Assembly: GCA_963848495.1 (NCBI GenBank)
Contig: CAWKDV010000002.1
Location: forward strand, 992,001 to 1,056,000
DNA: 64,000 nucleotides
Direction: 5' to 3'
Source: JAICJR01 sp963848495
Lineage (GTDB): Bacteria > Actinomycetota > Thermoleophilia > Solirubrobacterales > Thermoleophilaceae
The first letter of the stretch is position 1; each line of letters opens with the position of its first letter. The notes below the pieces were generated by a model. That model made no database searches and had not been told where the DNA came from. It was given only the letters and a program-made list of their open reading frames with translations. The position numbers and the translations under genes are program-made. Positions 38,734 through 46,773 of the stretch are shown here, piece by piece.

Positions 38734-39306
38734 TCATCCAACCGCGCTGCCAACCCCCTCGGGCGCGCCGCTGAGGCTCTCCCCGGTCAAGTTGATGAAG
38801 TAGAGATGGAAACGGCCGATGACGATCTCGTCGCCGTCCTCCAATTCGTGCCAGTCGACCCGCTCCCCGTTCAGGAACACCCCGTTGAGGCTGCGGTCGT
38901 CGAGTATTCGTACGCTTCCGGCGTCGCGGTGGAGCAACGCGTGGCGACGCGACACCGTGGGGTCGTCGAAGCGCACGTGGGCGGCGAGACTCCGCCCGAG
39001 GCGAGTCCAGCCCTCCTCAAGCGAGACGATCTGTACTCCCTCGTCGTCGCGATACGTCAGGTAGTCGCCCGCCTCGTCGAGGTGCGAGCGGGTGTCAGCG
39101 AGCCATTTCGGCGTGACCACCTCGTGGGTGCCGATCGGCTCGGCCGGCGAGTTGTCGCCGAATATCGACGCTCTGCGGAAGCGGCCCCCGTGGCAATGGG
39201 GGCAAGCCGGGATCTCGTCGCGCTCGTGGAGGGCTATGGCGAAGCCGCACGATTCACACCGGAACGATCCCGCCCCCGCCAGCGTGCCGGCGATGAAAGC
39301 GTCCAT
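38734..39306 (-). CDS. zinc-ribbon FHA-domain protein
   Basis: A 190-residue protein. Residues 12-50 form a zinc ribbon (FRCESCGFAIALHERDEIPA then CPHCHGG: two CxxC knuckles). A linker follows, then an FHA domain (about 105-180: WTRLGRSLAAHVRFDDPTVS, RRHALLHRDAGSVRILDDRS, LNGVFLNGERVDWHELEDGD) with the phosphothreonine-binding Arg, Ser-Arg-Arg-His and Asn residues intact. It should bind phosphothreonine peptides from Ser/Thr kinases. ATG 39306 is preferred (GGGAG upstream); ATG 39318 is possible. The upstream 200 bp is unusually AT-rich with phased A-tracts. Confidence 0.88.
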   Translation of the reverse strand: MDAFIAGTLAGAGSFRCESCGFAIALHERDEIPACPHCHGGRFRRASIFGDNSPAEPIGTHEVVTPKWLADTRSHLDEAGDYLTYRDDEGVQIVSLEEGWTRLGRSLAAHVRFDDPTVSRRHALLHRDAGSVRILDDRSLNGVFLNGERVDWHELEDGDEIVIGRFHLYFINLTGESLSGAPEGVGSAVG

Positions 39307-39379
39307 CGTGTCTCCCATGGGCCTGATAAGTGCGGATGATAACGAACAAACCCCCCTGGGGAAATGGCCGGATCGCCGG

Positions 39380-39444
39380 AAACTGCGAGAAAAGTGGCGA
39401 AAATGGCCTAAACGGCTACCCAATTTGGGCCAAGTTGTCGAAAA
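39380..39444. promoter_or_regulatory. phased A-tracts (probable intrinsic curvature) in the FHA upstream region
   Basis: A-runs of three or four begin at 39380, 39390, 39400, 39410 and 39441, with AA at 39422 and 39432: an almost exact 10-bp period, matching one helical turn. In a GC-rich genome this is very unlikely by chance. The 212-bp divergent gap 39307-39518 contains this and a CCCAATTTGGG palindrome (39418-39428) but no gene. Bending could help an activator or nucleoid protein serve either flanking gene. Confidence 0.55.
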
Positions 39445-39518
39445 CGGCGCATGGCCCCAAGCTGAGATACCTCGTGCGGGGGAAAGGGTTTTGACATATC
39501 CGGCCGAACAATGGCCAC

Positions 39519-39764
39519 ATGCCACACGACCTCGCTTCGATGATCCTGCGCACGAGCCTTGGCGCGCTCGGCCATCACCGCTCGAACTGCTCGGGCTGCC
39601 GCCGCACGCCGGTCGCCGGTGAATTGCTCCACCACTTCGAGTCGGGCGCGCAGCTCTGCTCGCTCTGCCTCGGCGAGCTGCCGGAGCAGGAGCGCGTTCC
39701 GGTGCACTCGGAGCGGGTGCATGTCGGCGAGCGCAGGCTCGCGGTCATGCCACGAGCCGCGTAG
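39519..39764 (+). CDS. small cysteine-rich zinc-binding protein
   Basis: An 81-residue protein. HHRSNCSGCRRTPVAGELLH and FESGAQLCSLCLGELPEQER contain two CxxC knuckles about 22 residues apart, a treble-clef or zinc-ribbon arrangement; the C-terminal VPVHSERVHVGERRLAVMPR resembles related actinobacterial small proteins. Function is unknown. TTGACA lies at 39491-39496, but no matching -10 is evident. It is divergent from the FHA gene, which has its own zinc ribbon. Confidence 0.75.
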   Translation: MPHDLASMILRTSLGALGHHRSNCSGCRRTPVAGELLHHFESGAQLCSLCLGELPEQERVPVHSERVHVGERRLAVMPRAA

Positions 39765-39797
39765 TCCGCTCCGCTCCTCCATAGAATTCCCGCCCGC

Positions 39798-40325
39798 ATG
39801 AATCCGATCCGGGCGCACGTGATCATCTCCGCGCCGCGCGAGAAGGTCTTCGAGCTGATCTCAGACCTGTCCGCGCGGCCCGCCTGGTGCGGCCACTACC
39901 AGCGCGACTACCACCTCACCCGCCCGCGGCCGTCCGGCGAGGGCGCCGGGGCCCGCTTCATGGTGAAGACGCCGTTTGCGCGCACCTGGGTGGAGCTCGT
40001 GATCGTGGAGGCGAACGCGCCGGGGCTCCTGCGCGAGCAGCTTCGTCTCAGCCGGCTGGGCCGCACGCCCGGCTACGTGGAGTACGAGCTCGTACCGGTC
40101 GGGCGCAACACACGCGTCGAGCTCATGCTGTGGACCGAGCCCGCCGCCCGGGTCGACGCCTTCAAGGAGTCGATTGGCGGCCGCCGCTCGCTCGGCCGCC
40201 AGGTGCGGAAGTCGCTCAAGCGGCTGCGCACGATCCTCGAGGAGCAGGGCGAGAAGCCGCTCGAGCGGGCCACGATCGCGGGCTACGAACCCGCGAAGGC
40301 GCCCCGCTTCGGGAGCACCGCGTGA
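39798..40325 (+). CDS. SRPBCC (polyketide cyclase/START-like) protein
   Basis: A 175-residue helix-grip protein: PIRAHVIISAPREKVFELIS, PAWCGHYQRDYHLTRPRPSG, WVELVIVEANAPGLLREQLR and TRVELMLWTEPAARVDAF give the hydrophobic-ligand pocket. SRPBCC proteins bind lipids, polyketides or aromatic compounds and can be non-enzymatic. The C-terminal helix (residues 130-155) closes the cavity. It precedes a lipoprotein gene by 19 bp. Confidence 0.85.
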   Translation: MNPIRAHVIISAPREKVFELISDLSARPAWCGHYQRDYHLTRPRPSGEGAGARFMVKTPFARTWVELVIVEANAPGLLREQLRLSRLGRTPGYVEYELVPVGRNTRVELMLWTEPAARVDAFKESIGGRRSLGRQVRKSLKRLRTILEEQGEKPLERATIAGYEPAKAPRFGSTA

Positions 40326-40344
40326 TCATTAAACTGGCGCGCTC

Positions 40345-40893
40345 ATGAAGCGGATCCTGTTCCTCTGCGCGGTCGCAGCACTGGTGCTTGTCGCCCTCAC
40401 GGGCTGCAGCAAGAAGCGGGTCCTGCCCACCCGGGAGGGCCTGCCGGTGAAGCTGAACGGCCTCGACTACACGGTCTTCATCACGCGCGAGCTGAACATC
40501 CGCGACGCCGAGGACCGGGACTACTTCCAGGGTCCCGACCCGCCGCCCGGCACGGCCTACTACGGCGTCTTCATCCAGGTCTGCAACGACGCCAAGAGCT
40601 CGCCGCCGCTCACGCCGGTGAACGACTTCCGGATCGTCGACACGCAGGGCAACTCGTTCTCGCCCACGCCTCTGGCGAGGGGGAACATCTTCGCCTACGT
40701 GCCGCATCCGCTCACGGCGAAGAAGTGCCTGCCGGTGGCGGGCAGCATCCCGGCGGGCGGCCCCACCAACGGCCTGATGCTGCTGTTCAGGCTCCCGATC
40801 GCGACGATCGAGAACCGGCCGCTGGACCTCGAGATAGCACCGCCCGCCACCGGCGAAGCGCCGAAGCGGCAGCGCATCGAACTCGACATCTAG
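40345..40893 (+). CDS. lipoprotein, DUF4352-like
   Basis: A 182-residue exported protein with signal MKRILFLCAVAALVLVALTG ending at the lipobox Cys21. The mature part (LNGLDYTVFITRELNIRDAE; AYYGVFIQVCNDAKSSPPL) is an immunoglobulin-like beta sandwich typical of DUF4352 extracellular domains. The two later Cys (VCNDAK and KKCLPV) could form a disulfide. Function is unknown. Confidence 0.8.
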   Translation: MKRILFLCAVAALVLVALTGCSKKRVLPTREGLPVKLNGLDYTVFITRELNIRDAEDRDYFQGPDPPPGTAYYGVFIQVCNDAKSSPPLTPVNDFRIVDTQGNSFSPTPLARGNIFAYVPHPLTAKKCLPVAGSIPAGGPTNGLMLLFRLPIATIENRPLDLEIAPPATGEAPKRQRIELDI

Positions 40894-40906
40894 CGCGTCG
40901 CGTAGG

Positions 40907-42058
40907 GTGCCGCGCGTGAGCGCGCGCCCGTCGCTCGGCAAGATCGCCCGGGAGTGGCTGCGCATCGGGATCATCGGCTTCGGCGGGCCGCCAACCCATA
41001 TCGCGCTGCTGCGCCAGCTGTGCGTCGAGCGCGAGCGCTGGATGACGGAGGAGGAGTTCGAGGACGCGATCGCCGCGTGCAACCTGCTCCCCGGACCGGC
41101 CTCGACCCAGCTCGCGATCTTCTGCGCCTGGCGGCTGCGCGGCGCGCCGGGAGCGCTGCTCGGCGGGGCCTGCTTCATCGTGCCGGGGCTGATCGTGATC
41201 CTGCTGCTCGCCGGGGTGTTCCTGGCGAGCTCGCCGCCGCGCTGGGTGCGAGGCGCGGGCGCCGGGGCCGGCGCCGCGGTGGCGGCCGTGGCGGTGAACG
41301 CGGCGCTCGCGCTCGTGCCCGGCAGCTACGGCCGGATCGTGCCGAAGCAGCGACTGCGCTGGATCGCCTACTTCGCGGCCGGCGGCGCGTCCGCGGCGAC
41401 GGTCGGCCCCTGGCTCGTGCTGGTGCTGGCCGCCTGCGGGCTTGTCGAGGTGGTCTGGAAGCGCCGCGGCGCGCTCATGAGCTTCGCCGCGCCGCTGCTG
41501 CCGCTGGCCACCGCGGGCACGGGCGGGATCGGGGCGCTCGTGTGGGTGGCCTTCAAGGTCGGCGCGCTCTCGTACGGAGGCGGCTTCGTGATCATCCCGC
41601 TGATGCAGGCGGACGCCGTGGCCCACTACCACTGGATGACCAACGCCCAGTTCCTGAACGCGGTGGCGCTCGGGCAGGTCACGCCGGGTCCCGTGGTGCA
41701 GACGGTGGCGGTGGTCGGCTACGCGGCCCACGGCGTGGGCGGGGGCCTGCTGGCGTCGGCGGTGGCGTTCGCGCCGTCGTTCGCGTTCGTCCTGGTGGGC
41801 GCGCACCGCTTCTCGCGGCTGCGCGGCAACGCCTCCGTGCGCGCGTTCCTCGACGGCGCCGGACCGGCGGCGATCGGGGCGATCATGGGCTCGGCCATCC
41901 CGCTGGCGGGCGCGCTCCACGAGGGCTGGCAGGCGGCGGTGCTGGGCGCGGCGGCGGGTGCGCTCCTGATCGTGAAGCTCGGCGTCGTGGAAACCCTCTT
42001 GGCGGCGGGCCTGGTGGGGGTGATCGTCGCGCTGGCGGGCGGACCCCTGCCGCACTAG
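40907..42058 (+). CDS. chromate transporter (ChrA family)
   Basis: A 383-residue transporter with two homologous halves. The first has IGIIGFGGPPTHIALLRQLC, EFEDAIAACNLLPGPASTQL and IFCAWRLRGAPGALLGGACF; the second repeats FKVGALSYGGGFVIIPLMQA and TNAQFLNAVALGQVTPGPVV. ChrA family members export chromate or perhaps sulfate-like oxyanions in proton symport. Start GTG 40907 or 40916. No chrB or chrC regulator is nearby. Confidence 0.92.
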   Translation: MPRVSARPSLGKIAREWLRIGIIGFGGPPTHIALLRQLCVERERWMTEEEFEDAIAACNLLPGPASTQLAIFCAWRLRGAPGALLGGACFIVPGLIVILLLAGVFLASSPPRWVRGAGAGAGAAVAAVAVNAALALVPGSYGRIVPKQRLRWIAYFAAGGASAATVGPWLVLVLAACGLVEVVWKRRGALMSFAAPLLPLATAGTGGIGALVWVAFKVGALSYGGGFVIIPLMQADAVAHYHWMTNAQFLNAVALGQVTPGPVVQTVAVVGYAAHGVGGGLLASAVAFAPSFAFVLVGAHRFSRLRGNASVRAFLDGAGPAAIGAIMGSAIPLAGALHEGWQAAVLGAAAGALLIVKLGVVETLLAAGLVGVIVALAGGPLPH

Positions 42059-42075
42059 TCACCAGTCACCTAGTG
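42053..42075. repeat. inverted and direct repeat at a convergent gene junction
   Basis: CACTAG (42053-42058) and CTAGTG (42070-42075) form an inverted pair around two direct AGTCACC units (42057-42063 and 42064-42070). The stop codons of chrA and of the penicillin-binding protein gene lie within it. It may act as a weak bidirectional terminator; it is short, so confidence is low. Confidence 0.4.
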
Positions 42076-43797
42076 AATACCCGCCGCCAGGACCGTCCGC
42101 GCGGCCGGGGCAGCGGTATCCCCTCCGGCGCCCGCCCGCACAAGGAGGACACAGACGGCGATTCGTGGGCGCCTTACGGGCGCGTAGCCGGTGAACCAGG
42201 CGTCGGTCTTGCTGCCGGGCGGCTCGGTCGTGTCGCTGGGTGGCGGCTGCGGGCCGGTGGCGCCCTTCGGCGGCACCGTGCTCTCCAGCTCGGCGGTGCC
42301 GGTCTTACCGGCCACGGTCACGCCGGGGATCGCCGCGTTCACGCCGGTCCCGTACTGCACGACGCCGATCATCAGGCGCTCGATCGCCCGGGCGATGCGC
42401 GGGGACATGACCCGCACCGGCGGCGCCGGCTCGCCGTCCGGCACCAGCGTGGGCCGGTGGCGCAGGCCGTCGGAGGCGACCGTCTGGGCCGCCGACGCGA
42501 GCTCGAGCGGGGTGGCCAGCACGCGGCCCTGGCCGATCGCGCTGGAGCCGAGCGCGAGGTCGGAGCCGATCTGCCCGGCGGGCGGGATCGTGCTCGGGGC
42601 GGCGCCCGGTATCGACGGCTGCTCGTTGAAGCCGAAGCGCTCCGCGGTGGCCACCAGCTTGGCCGCGCCCACCTTCACGCCGAGCGGCGCGAACACCGAG
42701 TTGCAGGAGCGGGCGAAGCTCTGAGCGAGCGTGCCGCCGCAATACTCGCCGTTCGCGTTCTGGAGGTCCACGCCGTCGATCGTCGCCTTCTGGGCGATGG
42801 GGAACACCGTGGTGGTCTTGGCCACGTGGTCCTGGAGCACCGCCGTGGCTGTGATCACCTTGAAGGTCGAGCCCGGGGGCTGCGGTGCCGAGAAGGCGAT
42901 GCCCGCCAGCGCCCGCACCTCGCCGGTGCGGGCGTCGAGCGCGGCGATTCCGCCGAAGCGCCCGGCCAGGGCCTCCACGGCGGCGGCCTGCACGGCGGTG
43001 TCGATCGTGGTCCGCACGGGCCCCGCCGGGCGCGGCTCGCTCGTGGCGAGCACGCGGTCGCCGGCGAGGAGCTGTCCGCCGGGAGTTCCGGCCACCTGGG
43101 TCTCGAACACGCGCTCGAGCCCCGAGAGCCCGATCGGCGTGTCGGCCGGGAACCCGCGCGCGTAGAGCGAGGCGCGGTCGGCAGGGGTCAGCGCCTGGCC
43201 GACCGCGCCGGCGATCGACTCGCCCACGCTGCCGAGCGGCGAGCTGCGGCTGTCCGCCGGGCCTTCGACGATCGTCTTGCCGTCGCGGGCGACGATCGCC
43301 GCCCGGCGGGGAGCGCTCGTCCGCCGCTGGAGCTGCTGGCCGCGTCCCAGTCCCGGGAAGGCGAGGTTCGGCGCCCAACCCACGTGGCCGCTCTTCACTC
43401 GCAGCCGCAGGTCGGCGTGCACCGTGCCGAAGATGCTGGTGCTCACCGTCATCGGCACGCTGAAGAGGCCCGAGCCGAGGTCGTGCGTCTTGCCGGCGAG
43501 CATCCGCTGGGCGGTGGCGGTCTCGCGCTCGCGCGCGTAGTCCTGCATGAACTGCCCGAGCCGCACGCGACCCTGCGAGGCGGGTGTGAGCATCGCGTAC
43601 ATGCCGGCGTAATCCCCCCGCTGCCAGGCGGCCACGAACCGCTCGGCCATGCGCTCGGATGACGAGGTGTGACCCACCCCGGCGACCAAGCCGGCGCCCA
43701 GCGAGACCGCCGCCAGGGCGCCGAGCGCCGCCAGCCGGCGGCGGCGTGTGGCCCGCTCGCGCGCGGTCCTCGGTGGCTTGAATGGGCTGAGTTTCAT
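42070..43797 (-). CDS. class B penicillin-binding protein (NTF2-like plus transpeptidase)
   Basis: A 575-residue membrane protein for peptidoglycan cross-linking. One transmembrane helix (about 22-42) is followed by an NTF2-like MecA_N domain (about 45-155, MAERFVAAWQRGDYAGMYAM) and the transpeptidase (about 260-570) with the Ser-x-x-Lys motif PPGSTFKV (Ser310, Lys313), Ser-x-Asn SCN (Ser364) and KTGTAE (Lys498). The arrangement matches the PBP2a/PBPA-type of actinobacteria. The next gene upstream, divergent by 29 bp, is a MarP-like protease. Confidence 0.92.
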   Translation of the reverse strand: MKLSPFKPPRTARERATRRRRLAALGALAAVSLGAGLVAGVGHTSSSERMAERFVAAWQRGDYAGMYAMLTPASQGRVRLGQFMQDYARERETATAQRMLAGKTHDLGSGLFSVPMTVSTSIFGTVHADLRLRVKSGHVGWAPNLAFPGLGRGQQLQRRTSAPRRAAIVARDGKTIVEGPADSRSSPLGSVGESIAGAVGQALTPADRASLYARGFPADTPIGLSGLERVFETQVAGTPGGQLLAGDRVLATSEPRPAGPVRTTIDTAVQAAAVEALAGRFGGIAALDARTGEVRALAGIAFSAPQPPGSTFKVITATAVLQDHVAKTTTVFPIAQKATIDGVDLQNANGEYCGGTLAQSFARSCNSVFAPLGVKVGAAKLVATAERFGFNEQPSIPGAAPSTIPPAGQIGSDLALGSSAIGQGRVLATPLELASAAQTVASDGLRHRPTLVPDGEPAPPVRVMSPRIARAIERLMIGVVQYGTGVNAAIPGVTVAGKTGTAELESTVPPKGATGPQPPPSDTTEPPGSKTDAWFTGYAPVRRPRIAVCVLLVRAGAGGDTAAPAARTVLAAGIH

Positions 43798-43826
43798 CCG
43801 CCTGCGGCTAACGTCTGCCGCCCGCT

Positions 43827-44975
43827 GTGACCGCGCTCGACTGGATCATCGTCGCCTTCACCCTCCTGATGGCGGTCTGGGGCTACATGCAGGGGCTGGT
43901 CATGGGCGCACTGTCGCTGGGTGGGTTCATCGTCGGCGCCTTCGCCGGCTCGCGCCTGGCGCCGCTGCTGCTCTCGGGAGGCTCCCACTCGCCCTACGCG
44001 CCGCTGCTCGCCCTGGTCGGCGCCGTGGTGGTGGGCGGGGTGCTCGCCTCGACGCTCGAGGCGCTCGGCTTCCGCCTGCGGCGCAGGATGGGGCCGACGC
44101 TCGGGACGGTCGACGGCATGGCGGGCGCCGTGCTCGTGGCCTGCTTCGGCCTCGGGCTCGTGTGGGTGGGGGGCGCGGTGGCCCTCCAGACGCCGGGGGG
44201 CACTCACCTGCGGCACGACATCCAGCGCTCGAGGATCATGCGCGCGCTCAACGACGCGCTGCCGCCCACCGGCTCGCTGCTGAACGCGCTCGCGCGCTTC
44301 GACCCGCTGCCGAACATCAACGGCCCGGCCGCCGACGTGCCGCCCCCCAGCTCGCGAGTGGCCCGCGAGCCCGCCGTGGCGGCGGCGGGCCGCAGCGTGG
44401 TGCGCATCTTGGGCACGGCTTGCGGGCTCGGTGTGCAGGGCTCCGGTTGGGTGGCCGGGAACGGGATCGTAGTGACCAACGCTCACGTGGTGGCCGGTGA
44501 GCAGGACACCACGGTGCAGCTCCGCGGCCAGGGCCCGCACTTCCGGGCGACCGCGATCTGGTTCGACCCGCGCAACGACGTAGCGGTCCTGCGGACCGAC
44601 GGGGTGAGCGGCGCGCCGGTGCTGCGGCTGAACACGAACGCGTCGGCCGGCGCCTCAGCGGCCGTGCTCGGCTTCCCGGAGAACGGGCCCTACGACGTGG
44701 AGCCGGCCCGGCTCGGCCAGACCGCCACCGTGATCACCGACGACGCCTACGGCCGCGGCCCGGTGCGGCGGAAGATCACCTCGCTGCGCGGCCTCGTGCG
44801 GCCGGGCAACTCGGGCGGCCCGGTGGTGGACACGCGCGGCCGCGTGGTCACCACCGTCTTCGCCGCCACCGTGGGAGCCGCCCACCGCGGCGGCTTCGGT
44901 GTGCCGGACTCGGTGGTGGCGGGCGCGCTGGCCAGCGCACGCGGGCCGGTGAGCACCGGTCCCTGCGCGCGCTAA
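43827..44975 (+). CDS. MarP-like membrane serine protease (CvpA plus trypsin domain)
   Basis: A 382-residue protein. Four transmembrane helices (about residues 5-125) form a CvpA-like module; an extracytoplasmic chymotrypsin-like domain (about 185-375) has His220 (VVTNAHVVAG), Asp251 (DPRNDVAVLRTD) and Ser329 (RPGNSGGPVVDT). In mycobacteria MarP is needed for acid resistance and peptidoglycan remodelling. Two Cys in the protease (TACGLG, GPCAR) could match the disulfide that controls MarP. GTG start; the divergent PBP is the neighbour. Confidence 0.9.
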   Translation: MTALDWIIVAFTLLMAVWGYMQGLVMGALSLGGFIVGAFAGSRLAPLLLSGGSHSPYAPLLALVGAVVVGGVLASTLEALGFRLRRRMGPTLGTVDGMAGAVLVACFGLGLVWVGGAVALQTPGGTHLRHDIQRSRIMRALNDALPPTGSLLNALARFDPLPNINGPAADVPPPSSRVAREPAVAAAGRSVVRILGTACGLGVQGSGWVAGNGIVVTNAHVVAGEQDTTVQLRGQGPHFRATAIWFDPRNDVAVLRTDGVSGAPVLRLNTNASAGASAAVLGFPENGPYDVEPARLGQTATVITDDAYGRGPVRRKITSLRGLVRPGNSGGPVVDTRGRVVTTVFAATVGAAHRGGFGVPDSVVAGALASARGPVSTGPCAR

Positions 44976-46678
44976 CGCTTAAGCGTTCGCGCCGCGCTGG
45001 CGGTGAGCGGGCCGCTCGAGCCGGCGTTCGGCATGAACGTCTCCCTCAGCGTCAGGCGGAGGCGGCGCGAGCGCGCGAGCAGCCTGCGTCCGGACGAGCT
45101 GAACTTGAGGTGCAGCGACCCGTGGCCGGCCTTGGCGAGGCGGAGCGAGCCCTTGCCGACCGTCTTCGAGCCGGCCTTGAGGGTCAGCGCCACCGAGCCG
45201 GCGCCCGGCCAGTTCACCCGTAGGACGACCTGGCTGTGTCTGGAGAGCTTGCGCAGCCCGAGCTTGCGCAGGCGGGCGACCAGGGACACGGCGTCGCGGC
45301 GCACGTCGGCCGGGTCGAACACGGGCGGCGGTGGCGGCGGCAGGGCCACGGTCCAGACGGCGAGCGCGTGCCCCGGGTCGGTGTTGCCGTAGGGGTCGGT
45401 GGCCCTGGCCTCGAAGCTGTGGCGGCCGAGCGGCAGCGCGGGAACGGAGTAGGGGGAGGTGCAGTCGGTCCAGGTCGTGTCGTCGAGGTTGCACTGGAAG
45501 TCCGAGCCGGCCTCGCTCGAGGAGAACGCGATCGTCTGCGGACCCGGCGTGACGCTGCCGCTGGGCGCCGACTGGAGGCTCGTGGTCGGCGGCGAGGTGT
45601 GGATGGCGCGGCCCTGGAACGCGTCCCAGGCCGGCTTGTGCGAGTAGTCGAGGAAGACGAGGCCGGTGTGGTTCGCCCAGGTGTCGGTGACGTTGTCCTG
45701 CGACGAGCCGTCGTGGAACAGGTACTCGACCATGCCGCGCATGTTGAGGTCCTCGTGGCGCGCGACCAGCGTGCCCATCAGCGAGTCGAGGTCGGCGGCC
45801 TCACCGGCCAGGTCGGTGGTGAAGCGGTAGGGCTTGCCCGAGCTGGCCCAGCCCACCTCGGTCATCCAGATCGGCACCGAGGCGTCGCCGTTCGCGTCCA
45901 TTACCGAGCGCGCCCATTGGACGAGGTCGACCGAGCCGGCGGGCGTCTCGTCGTAGCCGTGGATCGCCAGCGTGTCGAAGCTGCCCCTGGCGCCGGCGGC
46001 GTAGAGCTGGGCGATGTAGTAGCCAAGGCGGATCGAGCCCGTGCCGAAGCTGTCGGTTATGCCGGCCGTGACGATCTCGGCGGACGGGTCGGCGGCGCGG
46101 ATCTTCGGCGCGACCGTCTGCAGCATCGCCGCGTACTCGGCCGCGTTGGGCTTGCCGCCCCACCAGGCCGTGAAGTTGGGCTCGTTCCAGATCTGCCAGG
46201 AGACGATCGGCACCTTCGGCACGGTGGGGTTGTTCTTCCAGAAGCTGCCGTTCGGCCCGTAGCGGCCGATCGCCGTGACCAGGAAGTCGCCGAAGTCCGA
46301 GTTGCTCGCGGGCGGGCAGAGCTTGGGCCGGCTGGCGCTCGGGCAGTTGGACGCCCAGGTGGGGCTGTAGACCACCACCGGCAGCACCTTGAGGCCCGCC
46401 CTGGCGATGCTGGCGATCACCGAATCGGTGGCCGTCCAGTCGAAACTGCCCTTGGTGGGCTCGATCAGCGACCAGTCGAAGGTCTTGCGGATGATCTCCA
46501 CGCCGGCGGCCTTCTCGTCGGCCAGAATCGGCACCCGAGCGGCGGAATCGACGAAGTCGAGGTCCGGCGAGGAGACTCCGAAGAAGTCGCCCGGCAGGGG
46601 CGCCGCCGACGCGCTCGACGCGCACGTGGCCAACGCCACGAGGGCGCACGCAAGGGCCGCGTAGAGGCGAGTACGCAC
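44972..46678 (-). CDS. secreted glycoside hydrolase (clan GH-A, GH39-like)
   Basis: A 568-residue exported enzyme from GTG 46678: signal peptide (about 1-26, LYAALACALVALATCASSAS), then a TIM-barrel hydrolase (about 30-345) with acid/base Glu166 (SWQIWNEPNF) and nucleophile Glu274 (PIWMTEVGWAS). A beta-sandwich module (about 350-430) and a Pro-rich linker precede a C-terminal domain of about 120 residues rich in LRKLGLRKL and RRLLARSRRLRLTLR. The target polysaccharide is unknown. Its stop is in a 14-bp palindrome shared with the MarP-like gene end. Confidence 0.87.
   Translation of the reverse strand: MRTRLYAALACALVALATCASSASAAPLPGDFFGVSSPDLDFVDSAARVPILADEKAAGVEIIRKTFDWSLIEPTKGSFDWTATDSVIASIARAGLKVLPVVVYSPTWASNCPSASRPKLCPPASNSDFGDFLVTAIGRYGPNGSFWKNNPTVPKVPIVSWQIWNEPNFTAWWGGKPNAAEYAAMLQTVAPKIRAADPSAEIVTAGITDSFGTGSIRLGYYIAQLYAAGARGSFDTLAIHGYDETPAGSVDLVQWARSVMDANGDASVPIWMTEVGWASSGKPYRFTTDLAGEAADLDSLMGTLVARHEDLNMRGMVEYLFHDGSSQDNVTDTWANHTGLVFLDYSHKPAWDAFQGRAIHTSPPTTSLQSAPSGSVTPGPQTIAFSSSEAGSDFQCNLDDTTWTDCTSPYSVPALPLGRHSFEARATDPYGNTDPGHALAVWTVALPPPPPPVFDPADVRRDAVSLVARLRKLGLRKLSRHSQVVLRVNWPGAGSVALTLKAGSKTVGKGSLRLAKAGHGSLHLKFSSSGRRLLARSRRLRLTLRETFMPNAGSSGPLTASAARTLKR
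44974..44987. terminator. perfect palindrome at convergent gene ends
   Basis: AACGCTTAAGCGTT is a fully self-complementary 14-bp sequence that overlaps the last bases of the MarP-like gene and the end of the glycoside hydrolase gene (convergent). It has no loop, so as RNA it would need to open centrally. It could be a small bidirectional terminator or a protein-binding site. Confidence 0.4.
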
Positions 46679-46773
46679 TATCTCCAGCGTAGACCCAGTC
46701 CCGGCTGCCGGGGGCGTGTCCAGACTCGGCCACCGATTCTCAAGCGCCCAAACCGCATGCCGATCAGGGAAGC

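Noticed and set aside
39491..39520. Sigma-70 promoter with TTGACA for the small Cys-rich gene
   Set aside because: No acceptable -10 lies at 16-18 bp; the hexamer match alone is not enough.
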